Shown piece by piece: positions 30,254-39,107 of a stretch of DNA of 64,000 nt. Positions within the stretch are counted from its first letter, which is position 1, and each line of letters starts with the position of its first letter. The stretch comes from Gammaproteobacteria bacterium 50_400_T64 (GTDB lineage: Bacteria > Pseudomonadota > Gammaproteobacteria > Pseudomonadales > Porticoccaceae). Under the pieces are notes generated by a model that was given only the letters and a program-made list of their open reading frames with translations, did no database searches and was not told the DNA's origin. The DNA is taken from assembly GCA_002162755.1 (NCBI GenBank), contig MAAS01000013.1:149331-213330 (forward strand), written 5' to 3'. The position numbers and the translations under genes are program-made.

Positions 30254-30361
30254 GTCCCGACATTCGCAATGAGCCCTACAATTACGGAAGGGCTTGCGAT
30301 ATCTATAAGCAGTATATATTTACACCGCTAATTTAATTTTATAGAGGAGAGAGAACACATC

Positions 30362-30688
30362 ATGAGTGATTATCCAGAGAAAACCTGTGAAATTGGCAAT
30401 CTTGTTCGCCACCCCAAATCAGTTGCCGCCGTGCGTAGTGGTCAAAAAACTCAGCAGCGCCGCGATGGTGTTTACGCTCACCCCGGTGAAACCTTCGCGT
30501 TAGAGGGCGATACTTTCGAGGTGGTTTCGCTGGAGCGCCAACGTCTCGGTGATATGAGCGATGCCGATGCCCGTGCCGAAGGCTACCCTGCTCTCGAGGT
30601 TTACAAGCAGGTCATTCTCAGCATGCACGCTGGCATGACCTGGAATGAAGATGATTTGGTTTGGGTACATAATTTTAAAAAGTGCTAG
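30362..30688 (+). CDS. Small ASCH/PUA-like domain protein
   Basis: SGQKTQQRRDGVYAHPGETFALEGDTFEVVSLERQRLGDMSDADARAEGYPALEVYKQ resembles the ASCH domain pattern; RBS-like gaggagag upstream. Confidence 0.65.
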   Translation: MSDYPEKTCEIGNLVRHPKSVAAVRSGQKTQQRRDGVYAHPGETFALEGDTFEVVSLERQRLGDMSDADARAEGYPALEVYKQVILSMHAGMTWNEDDLVWVHNFKKC

Positions 30689-31210
30689 AAAGTGGGCTCT
30701 AAGGCCTCGCATTAATAAAAATTAAGTCCTTTGATATTAAAAGGCTGCTGGCGTGATTTTCTTGTTGAGTAGAGGCAGTTGTGGATCTCTTGCTTCTGCT
30801 TAAACTTGTTTTTCGGGGTTGGGTGGGTGGAGTGTTTAAGTACTCCGGCCTCCTCGGGTTACTTGTGATGCCCGTCACTAAAAGAAACAACCTGGTTATC
30901 TTTTGAATACAGTGGCTCTTGAGTGCAAACAGGCTCATAAGTTATGTTCTAGTCTTGGTAAATTTGCTGTTTTTTAGAGCGTATTTTTGTTTCTAAATAG
31001 TCGAAATAAGGGCGATAAAACGATTGTCTTGGAAAGCAATAGGTGAATATTCCTATGGGTTATATTTGTTTTTGTGAACTGGTTTTGGGCCCTGTGCCTC
31101 TGGCGTTAAGGCTTAAGCCGTCGGTCTACTTTACGTTCCCTTTTACAGCTGAAGTGGGTTATTTCTAGGTTCTAGAGAAAAAGTAGGATGAATCGGAGAG
31201 TGTTTTTTAA

Positions 31211-31777
31211 ATGAAGAAGTGTACTGGGGTTAGCCTCATCGAATTGATGATTACGCTATCTATTGCCGCAATTTTATTGGCGGCAGGTACGCCGAGCTTT
31301 ATGGATATGTTGAAGAGAGGTCGGCTGGACGCTCAAGCCAGAGGCTTTGTCTCGAGTTTAAATACCGCGCGCAGTGAAGCGGTATTGAGAAATACGACTG
31401 CAACTATGTGCCACAGCTCAGATGGTGCTTCCTGCGGTGGTGAGTGGGAGGATGGCTGGATAGTGTTTATTGACGATGGCGGTACTCCAGGGACAGTTGA
31501 GGTAGGCGAGGAGGTTATTCTCGTTAACGACGGCTTTGACCGTTCTGGCTATACATTGAGGGGTAATGGCAATGTTTCAAACCGAATATCGTTTGGCGCT
31601 CAGGGCTATAGCCTGGGGTTTAACGGTCAGCTAGTACTCTGCTATGACGAAGATCAGAATGGCACCGGTGATTTTGATGACGAAAATGGCCGTGTTGCCA
31701 TCATCAGCAATTCTGGTCGAATTAGGACCGTCAAGCCCAGTAATGGCGACGTAAGTCTGGGGGATTGTGAGCCATGA
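31211..31777 (+). CDS. fimU: Minor type IV pilin, GspH/FimT/FimU family
   Basis: Prepilin motif GVSLIELMITLSIAAILLAAGTPSF; first gene of the pilVWXY1Y2E cluster. Confidence 0.88.
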   Translation: MKKCTGVSLIELMITLSIAAILLAAGTPSFMDMLKRGRLDAQARGFVSSLNTARSEAVLRNTTATMCHSSDGASCGGEWEDGWIVFIDDGGTPGTVEVGEEVILVNDGFDRSGYTLRGNGNVSNRISFGAQGYSLGFNGQLVLCYDEDQNGTGDFDDENGRVAIISNSGRIRTVKPSNGDVSLGDCEP

Positions 31778-32283
31778 TAAAACGAGAGCCTATAACTCAC
31801 TTGCAAACAGGTTTTACCTTAATCGAAGTCCTGGTCACTGTTTTTGTGCTGGCTTTCGGGCTTCTTGGCTTTGCCGCGTTGCAAACGGAAGGGATGAAAA
31901 ACAACAGAGTTGCCGAACTAAGAACAGAGGTCACCCAGGCGACCTACAATATTGGTGATCGTATTCGAGCCAATATCGGTGGTGCTGTTAGTGGGGATTA
32001 TCGCGCGAATGTTTCCCCTGCTGTTGGCTATGATTGCGAGGCTTCATTTGCCGGCACGGCGGTGGCTAACAGGTGTTCGTCAACAGAAATGGCGAATGCC
32101 GATTTGGTTTTGTGGTATGCCACCCTGGCTGATGTCTTGCCGTCTGGCACAGGAGAAATAACCTGCAATGGCGCGGGAGGTGGTTGTCCCAGGGGCTCGC
32201 TCTACACCATAGAGGTGACATGGGAAGAGTCGACGCGTACTGGCTTTGCCACTAAAACCTTTTCTCTGGATATCCAACCCTGA
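31774..32283 (+). CDS. pilV: Type IV pilus minor pilin/modification protein PilV
   Basis: GFTLIEVLVTVFVLAFGLLGFAALQTEGMKNN; ATGA overlap with upstream gene. Confidence 0.9.
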   Translation: MIKREPITHLQTGFTLIEVLVTVFVLAFGLLGFAALQTEGMKNNRVAELRTEVTQATYNIGDRIRANIGGAVSGDYRANVSPAVGYDCEASFAGTAVANRCSSTEMANADLVLWYATLADVLPSGTGEITCNGAGGGCPRGSLYTIEVTWEESTRTGFATKTFSLDIQP

Positions 32284-33143
32284 TGAATATGAACAATATC
32301 GGCAAGCTTAAGCTGACAGCTGGATTTACTCTGCTTGAATTACTGGTGTCCATGTCTCTGGGGCTGTTTTTAATGGCCGGACTAATTCAGGTGTTGCTGG
32401 TCAACAAGGAGATGTTCAAAGTGCAGGAAAACAGTGCCCGTATACAGGAAGATGGGCGATTTGCTGTAACTGTACTCAATAACGCGGTGAGTCTCACGGG
32501 TTATCGAGAGGATGCGCTCACTAACATGGACACTGCATTCCCGAGTTATACGACTCTGGCTAATCCGCCAGCGCAGACTTTTCAGGATGGCGAAGTTATT
32601 AGCGGCGCTGATAATAATGTGGGGGGTGGTGACAACATTAAGAACGGAACAGACTCCATCGCGATACGCTATCGAAGTGATGGCGCAATGTTTGATTGCC
32701 TTGGAGGTGCAGTAGCTGACGGTTTTATGTCAGTGAGCCGGTTTTATGTTAATGACGACGACACGCTTATTTGTCGGTCAGATGTTTACAACCCTGCAAC
32801 TGGCGCTGCCGTTAGTACCACGACCCAGCCATTGATCGATAACGTTGAAGATATGCAGGTTCGATACGGCATGAGTACTGGCGATGTTTTTCATGATATT
32901 GCTGCGTCGTGTTACATAGATGCAGCCACAATGGGAAATGGCGACGATTGTACGACCTTGAACTTTGATCAGGTGGTCAGCGTCCGAATCAGTCTGTTGC
33001 TGCATTCAAATGACGATAACTTAACGCCAGATAATGCCCCTCAAACCTATTCCTTTGAAGGTGTAAATAATGTGCTTGCTGGTGATAACCGCCTTTATCG
33101 AACGGTGACGACGACTATAGCTCTGAGAAATAAAATCCTATGA
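32283..33143 (+). CDS. pilW: Type IV pilus minor pilin PilW
   Basis: AGFTLLELLVSMSLGLFLMAGLIQVLLVNKEMFKVQENSARIQEDGRFAV. Confidence 0.9.
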   Translation: MNMNNIGKLKLTAGFTLLELLVSMSLGLFLMAGLIQVLLVNKEMFKVQENSARIQEDGRFAVTVLNNAVSLTGYREDALTNMDTAFPSYTTLANPPAQTFQDGEVISGADNNVGGGDNIKNGTDSIAIRYRSDGAMFDCLGGAVADGFMSVSRFYVNDDDTLICRSDVYNPATGAAVSTTTQPLIDNVEDMQVRYGMSTGDVFHDIAASCYIDAATMGNGDDCTTLNFDQVVSVRISLLLHSNDDNLTPDNAPQTYSFEGVNNVLAGDNRLYRTVTTTIALRNKIL

Positions 33144-33688
33144 AACATTTCACTCATAAACAGAATTTGTTGAAAGGTGTTCAGCCGCCAGGCCGACAGA
33201 AAGGTGCTGTGTTGGTGTTTGGTTTAATTCTATTGCTAGTGTTGACACTCATCGGCATTAGCACAATGGAAGGTAGTGTTTTTGATGAGAAAATGGCAGG
33301 CAACGCCAAGGATAGAAACCTGGCGTTTCAAGCAGCGGAAAGTGCTTTGCGTGATGGCGAGCTGTGGCTGTTAGAGCGTACAGCTGAACCCTTGCAAACA
33401 ATAACGGGGATTGGCGGTGTGTGGCAGCTAAACGGGCCTGGAGCGGGTGATTGGTGGCTTAATGGGGGTGGGCCGTGGGGTGCCGGTGCGCCAAGTGTCG
33501 TGACATTAGCAGGTATCGATAATGTGCAAGCCCAGCCGCAAAGGATTATCGAGTACAGCGAGTTTAAAAAAGACTCACCTGACAACCCGTTTGAAGGCAA
33601 AGTCTATTACCGGGTTACATCAAAAGCAACGGGTGGTACTGATAAAGCTACGGTGCAATTACAAAGCATATATTCGAAAAGGTATTGA
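33140..33688 (+). CDS. pilX: Type IV pilus minor pilin PilX
   Basis: QKGAVLVFGLILLLVLTLIGISTMEGSVFDEKMAGNAKDRNLAFQAAESALRDGE is the PilX/PilX-N pattern. Confidence 0.9.
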   Translation: MKHFTHKQNLLKGVQPPGRQKGAVLVFGLILLLVLTLIGISTMEGSVFDEKMAGNAKDRNLAFQAAESALRDGELWLLERTAEPLQTITGIGGVWQLNGPGAGDWWLNGGGPWGAGAPSVVTLAGIDNVQAQPQRIIEYSEFKKDSPDNPFEGKVYYRVTSKATGGTDKATVQLQSIYSKRY

Positions 33689-33691
33689 GTT

Positions 33692-36600
33692 ATGGCTATG
33701 AAAATGAAAATTCAGAAAAACCTTCATAAGGTGCTATCACGTACATCAATAGCTCTTCTGGTCGCGCCACTGACCTTACTTGAGGCCGCACCACTGTCCT
33801 TAGGGACGACTCCCTTATTTCTGGGCACAGGTGTTGATTCTAATATTATACTAACGTTTGACGATTCCGGCTCCATGCACTGGGAGCATATGCCCAGTGG
33901 GATTGGGGAAGCTTATGTGTACCCCCGTGTGGCCGGTGTTTACGGCGCCGGCGATTATAATAACCGGGTGCCGGAGTTTAGTGCTACGTTTGCTTATTCT
34001 GTGCGCAACCGTAGCCCCGACATTAATCTGGTTTATTACAATCCCGCTGTGACATATGTTCCGTGGGCCGGCGCTGTTGGCTCGATGGGGGATGCGGCAA
34101 TAAACTGTGCGCCACACAATGCTTTTAACCCGGGGCTTGGCTGCCGGAATTTAACAGCCAACAACACGGAAATAGCGAATTGGCGTATCGCTAATTGGTC
34201 CTTTGTTAATGCTAGTAGGACTTTCTGGCCTGCGGTTTATTATCGCTATAACGGAGGGGGCGACTGGAATGCCGCTAATTACACACAGACGCTGATACAG
34301 CCGGGGTCCGCAAGTTATGCGGGAGGCCCCAATCGCACCGACTGTGGTGCGACCCCCGCAACATGTTCTTACGCTCAGGAGATTCAAAACTTTGCCAACT
34401 GGTACACCTATTATCGCTCGCGTGCATTAACGGCCCGCGCAGGTATTGGCAGAGCCTTTGCGAACCAAAGCACCAATGTTCGCGTTGGTTTTGCAACGAT
34501 CAATACGGGTGCTGGGACTATTGATGGTGCCGCGAGTGGTGGGGCTCTAGTACGCGGTGTTCGTGCCTTTTCGGGTGCGGGTCGAGCAACTTTTTACAAC
34601 GACCTGTACGGTCAAATTCTACCCCCTGCGGGTACCCCTTTGCGCAGGGCTTTGAGAAATGTAGGGGCATATTATGAGCGCACCGATAATTCTGGCCCCT
34701 GGAGTGAAGACCCTGGTGGCAGCAGTGGCGCTAGTCACCTAGAGTGCCGGCAAAGCTTTAATATCTTAATGACGGATGGTTATTGGAATGGTGGTAACCC
34801 CGGTGCTGGCAATGTGGACGGCACGGCTGGGTTGGCGATAACCGGCCCCAATAACCCCAGTTTTACTTACACACCGACAGCACCTTACAGTGATGCCATT
34901 GGTGACACGCTGGCTGATAGCGCCATGGATTACTGGGTGCGTGATTTGCGGCCAACCTTGCCAAATAGAGTGCCTACAAACGCTGTTGATGATGCCTTTT
35001 GGCAACATATGGTGACCTTTACTGTTGGCCTGGGTGTTGGTGGTACGCTGGATCCCGTTACCAGTCTTCCTGGTCTCCAGAGTGGTGCGACAACCTGGCC
35101 AGATCCGACCCCGAGCGGGAACTCTCTAGAAAAGATCGATGATTTGTGGCACGCGGGCCTTAATAGCCGTGGAGGTTTTTTTAGCGCAGCTGATCCAAAT
35201 AGATTTGCGACAGCTCTGGGTGCCATCCTTGCGGATATTTCAAGTAGAAATAAGTCATCATCCGCTACTGTCGCCGTTAACAGTGGTTCTGTTAGTTCGG
35301 ATAGTTTGATTTTTCAGAGTCGCTTTGACAGTAAAAATTGGCTGGGGCAACTCTCTGCTTACCGGGTTAATCCTGACGGATCATTTGGTTCAGAGGAGTG
35401 GGAGGCATCGTCGTTAATGCCTGCTCCTGGGGCGCGTGTCATCATTACGCATGACGGCGTTAACCCGCAACCCTTTCAATGGGCCAATTTGTCCTCAGCC
35501 CAGCAAACAACGCTCGTGGCAACCCAGGTCGTTGATTATATCCGGGGAGAGACCGGGTTCGAACAAAGGACGATTAGTTTTGCTAACCAGACTGTACTAA
35601 GCGGCCTTGGGCTTTCTGCTGTTGGCTTTCGGGATCGAGTGGATGACCTTGGCAATAGCCGGGTACTTGGCGATTTTGTGCATTCTGCGCCGGCTCATGT
35701 GGGCGGCGCTAATTACCGCTACCCTGATGCTTTGGAGGCTTCCGCTTACTCCGGTTTTCTTGCTAGTCAGCGCTTGCTCAATGCTGGGCAGGGTCGTCGT
35801 CCTGTTGTTTACGTTGGTGGTAATGACGGTATGCTGCACGCTTTTGATGCTCGTGATAGCGCCAGCGGTGGGGGCGCTGAGCTATTCGCCTATGTGCCGA
35901 GCAGCATTTTCGATAAGCTCTTGAACCATACAGACCCACAGGGCAATCACGAGTTTACGGTAGATGGCTCACCAGCGGTTGCAGACGCTTTTATTGGCGG
36001 TAGCTGGAAAACGGTGTTGGTCGGCAGTTTAGGTGCGGGAGGGCAAGGTTATTTTGCTATTGATGTGACAAACCCGGGTGCGTTTAGTTCTGAAAGTACA
36101 GCAAAAGCCAAGGTCTTGTGGGAGTTTACAGCGGCTGATAAGGACCCGGGTGCGGGTAACTCGAATTTTGATAGTGATCTAGGCTATACCTTTGGCAAGG
36201 CCGCCATTGTGCGCTTACACAATGGCCAGTGGGCGGCTGTTTTTGGCAATGGCTATAATAATACCTTTGATGATGAAGGTAATGGTGCGAGTAACGACAG
36301 TACTACGGGTAATGCCGTGCTTTATATTGTCGATTTACAGACCGGTCAGCTGATAAAGAAAATCGATACGGGTGAAGGCAGTCTTGCTGATTTGTCGGGT
36401 AATAGTTACCCCAATGGCCTTTCGCAACCGGCGCTCGTTGATATCGACGATGATAGTGTTATCGACTTTGCCTACGCAGGTGATTTACAAGGTAATCTGT
36501 GGAAGTTTGATCTGACCGGTGTTACGCCTGCGTCATGGGGTGTTGCAAACGCGGCGCCTCTCTATAAAGCTTGCTTGGGTGTGAGCTGTACGGGATCGAC

Positions 36601-37366
36601 TTTTCAGCCTATTACCAGCCAGCCCCGGATCAAGCATCATCCTAAATCGGGCTTGATGGTTTACTTCGGCACGGGTAAATATATTGAAACTGGTGACAAC
36701 ACCTCGGTGGGGCAAACCACGCAGACTGTTTATGGCATCTGGGACAAAAATGTTGGTACATTTACGGCATTTACGCGTTCTACTTTGCTCGAGCAAAGAG
36801 TCGTTGCGGAAATCACCTCTTCATTTACTAATAGTACGAATGGGGCGCTTAACACTGAAGAGGTGAGGGTGACTACAGACAACGCTATCGATTGGAGTCT
36901 ACATGATGGCTGGTACCTGGATTTGATCAAGCAGGACGGTGGTACTCCCAATAATTTGGGTGAACGCCAGATAAGCTCTGCCGTTTTGCGCGACGGGCGG
37001 ATTCTATTTAACACCTTGATTCCGGGAAGTGGTGATCCGTGCGAGGCGAGTGGCTCGAGCTGGTTCCTGGTACTCGATGTATTTTCCGGTGCGCGATTAC
37101 CGTTTGCGCCTATCGACTTTAGCGGAGAGGGTGAATTTGATGACAATGACTATGTGACCCACGATGGTGTTGCTATACCCGGTAGCGGAAGAAAGTCCAA
37201 AATTGGTATTTCTGGCACCCCCGCGATAGTTTCCACTGGGCCTGGGAAGGAGGCCGGATTATTTAGTGGTACTGGCGGGGTCAATGGTGACGTTCAAGAA
37301 AAGCTTGGCATAAATGGTAACGAACAATCACCAGGGAGACAGTCATGGCGACAATTAGGCAATTAG
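33692..37366 (+). CDS. pilY1: PilY1-like pilus-tip adhesin/assembly protein
   Basis: VWA-like N-terminal with MIDAS DDSGSM (ILTFDDSGSMHWEHMPSG); C-terminal beta-propeller VVYVGGNDGMLHAFDA and Ca-binding loop DIDDDSVIDFAYAGDLQGNLWKFD; stop codon lies within the octamer repeat. Confidence 0.92.
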   Translation: MAMKMKIQKNLHKVLSRTSIALLVAPLTLLEAAPLSLGTTPLFLGTGVDSNIILTFDDSGSMHWEHMPSGIGEAYVYPRVAGVYGAGDYNNRVPEFSATFAYSVRNRSPDINLVYYNPAVTYVPWAGAVGSMGDAAINCAPHNAFNPGLGCRNLTANNTEIANWRIANWSFVNASRTFWPAVYYRYNGGGDWNAANYTQTLIQPGSASYAGGPNRTDCGATPATCSYAQEIQNFANWYTYYRSRALTARAGIGRAFANQSTNVRVGFATINTGAGTIDGAASGGALVRGVRAFSGAGRATFYNDLYGQILPPAGTPLRRALRNVGAYYERTDNSGPWSEDPGGSSGASHLECRQSFNILMTDGYWNGGNPGAGNVDGTAGLAITGPNNPSFTYTPTAPYSDAIGDTLADSAMDYWVRDLRPTLPNRVPTNAVDDAFWQHMVTFTVGLGVGGTLDPVTSLPGLQSGATTWPDPTPSGNSLEKIDDLWHAGLNSRGGFFSAADPNRFATALGAILADISSRNKSSSATVAVNSGSVSSDSLIFQSRFDSKNWLGQLSAYRVNPDGSFGSEEWEASSLMPAPGARVIITHDGVNPQPFQWANLSSAQQTTLVATQVVDYIRGETGFEQRTISFANQTVLSGLGLSAVGFRDRVDDLGNSRVLGDFVHSAPAHVGGANYRYPDALEASAYSGFLASQRLLNAGQGRRPVVYVGGNDGMLHAFDARDSASGGGAELFAYVPSSIFDKLLNHTDPQGNHEFTVDGSPAVADAFIGGSWKTVLVGSLGAGGQGYFAIDVTNPGAFSSESTAKAKVLWEFTAADKDPGAGNSNFDSDLGYTFGKAAIVRLHNGQWAAVFGNGYNNTFDDEGNGASNDSTTGNAVLYIVDLQTGQLIKKIDTGEGSLADLSGNSYPNGLSQPALVDIDDDSVIDFAYAGDLQGNLWKFDLTGVTPASWGVANAAPLYKACLGVSCTGSTFQPITSQPRIKHHPKSGLMVYFGTGKYIETGDNTSVGQTTQTVYGIWDKNVGTFTAFTRSTLLEQRVVAEITSSFTNSTNGALNTEEVRVTTDNAIDWSLHDGWYLDLIKQDGGTPNNLGERQISSAVLRDGRILFNTLIPGSGDPCEASGSSWFLVLDVFSGARLPFAPIDFSGEGEFDDNDYVTHDGVAIPGSGRKSKIGISGTPAIVSTGPGKEAGLFSGTGGVNGDVQEKLGINGNEQSPGRQSWRQLGN

Positions 37367-37432
37367 GCAATTAGGCAATTAGGCAATTAGGCAATTAGGC
37401 AATTAGGCAATTAGGCAATTAGGCAATTAGGC
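37353..37432 (+). repeat. Tandem repeat: 10 perfect copies of AATTAGGC (8 bp)
   Basis: Read directly at 37353-37432; the following 8 bp, aaagaggc, is a degenerate copy that carries the SD-like sequence for the next gene. Confidence 0.98.
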
Positions 37433-37446
37433 AAAGAGGCTGACCA

Positions 37447-37761
37447 ATGGAAAAATTAATATCTTGGCTATTTATTGGCTTACTGACAGTGGGCTTTTCC
37501 TCGAGTGCGCTCTGTGCTGAGCGAGACTATGCGGTGACAGGCGTAGTAAGTAGTGTTGATCGAGAGTTTTCGAAGATCAGTGTTGATGATAAATCGTATC
37601 GCCTGGCGAGGGACGTTTCCGTCCATGACATGCGTTTGAGAGAGGTTCCTCCCACTATTAAAGATATTAGAACAGGTGATAATGTGGGCCTGGTTTTTGT
37701 GGGCTCGTCAAAGAAATCGAGAGTTAAAGAGGTTTGGTTTACCGATAGGGTTTGGCGATGA
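37447..37761 (+). CDS. pilY2: PilY2-like small secreted protein
   Basis: Signal peptide (LISWLFIGLLTVGFSSSALCAE) and a compact domain; position between pilY1 and pilE matches pilY2 in Pseudomonas. Confidence 0.7.
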   Translation: MEKLISWLFIGLLTVGFSSSALCAERDYAVTGVVSSVDREFSKISVDDKSYRLARDVSVHDMRLREVPPTIKDIRTGDNVGLVFVGSSKKSRVKEVWFTDRVWR

Positions 37762-38174
37762 ACCGAGGTAGGGTTAAAGCCCGGGGTTTTACTTTAATTG
37801 AGCTGATGATTGTTGTTGCCATTATCGCGATCACGGCTGCGATTGCATTGCCTAGCTATCAAAACCAAATTGAAAAAACCCGTAGAGGTGTGGCAAAAGC
37901 AGATTTGATTGAGTTGACGAGTTTCATGCAGCGGTTTTACACCGAAAATAATCGCTTTGATCAGGATCGTGCGGGGAATGCGGTGGCACTGCCCTTTAGC
38001 GAATCTCCTACCGACGGCGCAACTAAATTTTATGATTTGACAGTAGTTACCGCGCAGAGCACGTATACACTTACCGCTGCACCGAAAGGAGCTCAGTCAG
38101 GTGATTCCTGTGCCACGTTGACTGTGGCGCACACAGGTGCAAAAACCCATAGTAGCGGAAGTAATTGTTGGTAA
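37758..38174 (+). CDS. pilE: Type IV pilin PilE
   Basis: Prepilin cleavage motif RGFTLIELMIVVAIIAITAAIALPSYQ; two C-terminal Cys; ATGA overlap with pilY2 stop. Confidence 0.9.
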   Translation: MNRGRVKARGFTLIELMIVVAIIAITAAIALPSYQNQIEKTRRGVAKADLIELTSFMQRFYTENNRFDQDRAGNAVALPFSESPTDGATKFYDLTVVTAQSTYTLTAAPKGAQSGDSCATLTVAHTGAKTHSSGSNCW

Positions 38175-38209
38175 TATTATATTTTGAATTAGAGGCCTAG
38201 TGTCTAGCT

Positions 38210-38255
38210 CCGGCTGTCAGTTCTATTGGTAGAGCTCGTTAGAAATGACAGCCGG
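38210..38255. repeat. 10-bp inverted repeat ccggctgtca / tgacagccgg downstream of pilE
   Basis: Arms 38210-38219 and 38246-38255 with a 26-nt loop in the convergent pilE/dsbA gap; no T tract. Confidence 0.5.
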
Positions 38256-38275
38256 GGCATTTAACTCTTACAACA

Positions 38276-38932
38276 TTATTGGGCGTAGGCTTTAGTTCTT
38301 TCAACTTCAATTAAGTAGTCAGCAACTTTTAGCATTCCCCCGTGACTGCCAGCCATTTCGGCATTTATACGATACTTCCCGTTAACCACCATCTCTGGTG
38401 TACCCCTGACATTGTAGCTGCGCTGGCGAGCATCAGCTTGTTTGGTGGCGCTGACCACGCCGAAGGAATCGAAGGTTTTATTAAATTTATCGAGATCGAC
38501 ACCTTGAGCAACAAAGATTTCAGCGATGGCTTTTTTGTTAGCTAGCTTGTTTCTCTTCAAGTTCATGGCTTCAAAGATTGCCTGGTGCACAGGGTCTAAG
38601 ACTTTGAGCGCCTTGGCGGTGTAGTAAGCGCGGGCGTGTAACTCCATGCTTTTATGCCAAATGGCGGGGCTGTGTACAAAGTTAACATCTTCGGGTAGTT
38701 GGCTGGCCCAGGTGCTGGCCATGGGTTCAAAACTAAAGCAGTGGCTGCAGCCATACCAGAAGACTTCTGCTACTTCGATGCGCTTGGGGTCGCTCGTGCG
38801 AACTGGTGTCTTGAGAATTTCATAGTGAGTGCCAGCCTGGTACTGCTCGCCTTGGGCGGTAGCTGTGCTTATATTGAATGCCAGGGGCAGAAGTAGGCAG
38901 AGCATGGCTAAATGTTTGAGTCGATGGATCAT
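38276..38932 (-). CDS. dsbA: Thiol:disulfide interchange protein DsbA
   Basis: EVAEVFWYGCSHCFSFEPM (CXXC active site CSHC), cis-Pro region RGTPEMVVNGKYRI; start taken at MIHRLKHLAML. Confidence 0.92.
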   Translation of the reverse strand: MIHRLKHLAMLCLLLPLAFNISTATAQGEQYQAGTHYEILKTPVRTSDPKRIEVAEVFWYGCSHCFSFEPMASTWASQLPEDVNFVHSPAIWHKSMELHARAYYTAKALKVLDPVHQAIFEAMNLKRNKLANKKAIAEIFVAQGVDLDKFNKTFDSFGVVSATKQADARQRSYNVRGTPEMVVNGKYRINAEMAGSHGGMLKVADYLIEVERTKAYAQ

Positions 38933-39060
38933 GGTGTTAGTTCTCTGTGATGTGATTTCTAGAATAATAGACACTGTCTATTATTCAGGTTCCCACTCAG
39001 TGTGCAAGAAATAGAAGTATTAGTCTGAATTGATATGAATTAGCAATAATGCGGGAAATA

Positions 39061-39090
39061 AAAAAGGCGACCGAAGTCGCCTTTTTTATT
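39061..39090 (-). terminator. Rho-independent terminator (aaaaaggcgac-cgaa-gtcgcctttttt), probably bidirectional in form
   Basis: Strong GC stem with T/A tracts on either side, downstream of the cytochrome c4 gene on the minus strand. Confidence 0.85.
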
Positions 39091-39107
39091 TCGTTGGCCT
39101 GATTTTA

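Noticed and set aside
30699-30938. 79-aa minus-strand ORF in the pre-pilus intergenic region
   Set aside because: Ser/Thr/Arg-rich low-complexity product with no domain or convincing start context; treated as non-coding.
37353-37432. Octamer repeat as a CRISPR array or as a frameshifting phase switch extending PilY1
   Set aside because: No spacers, so not CRISPR; and every reading frame hits TAG within 24 nt of repeat, so copy-number changes cannot extend PilY1.
38200-38260. tRNA gene downstream of pilE
   Set aside because: Only a D-arm-like string is present; no acceptor, anticodon or T-arm structure.
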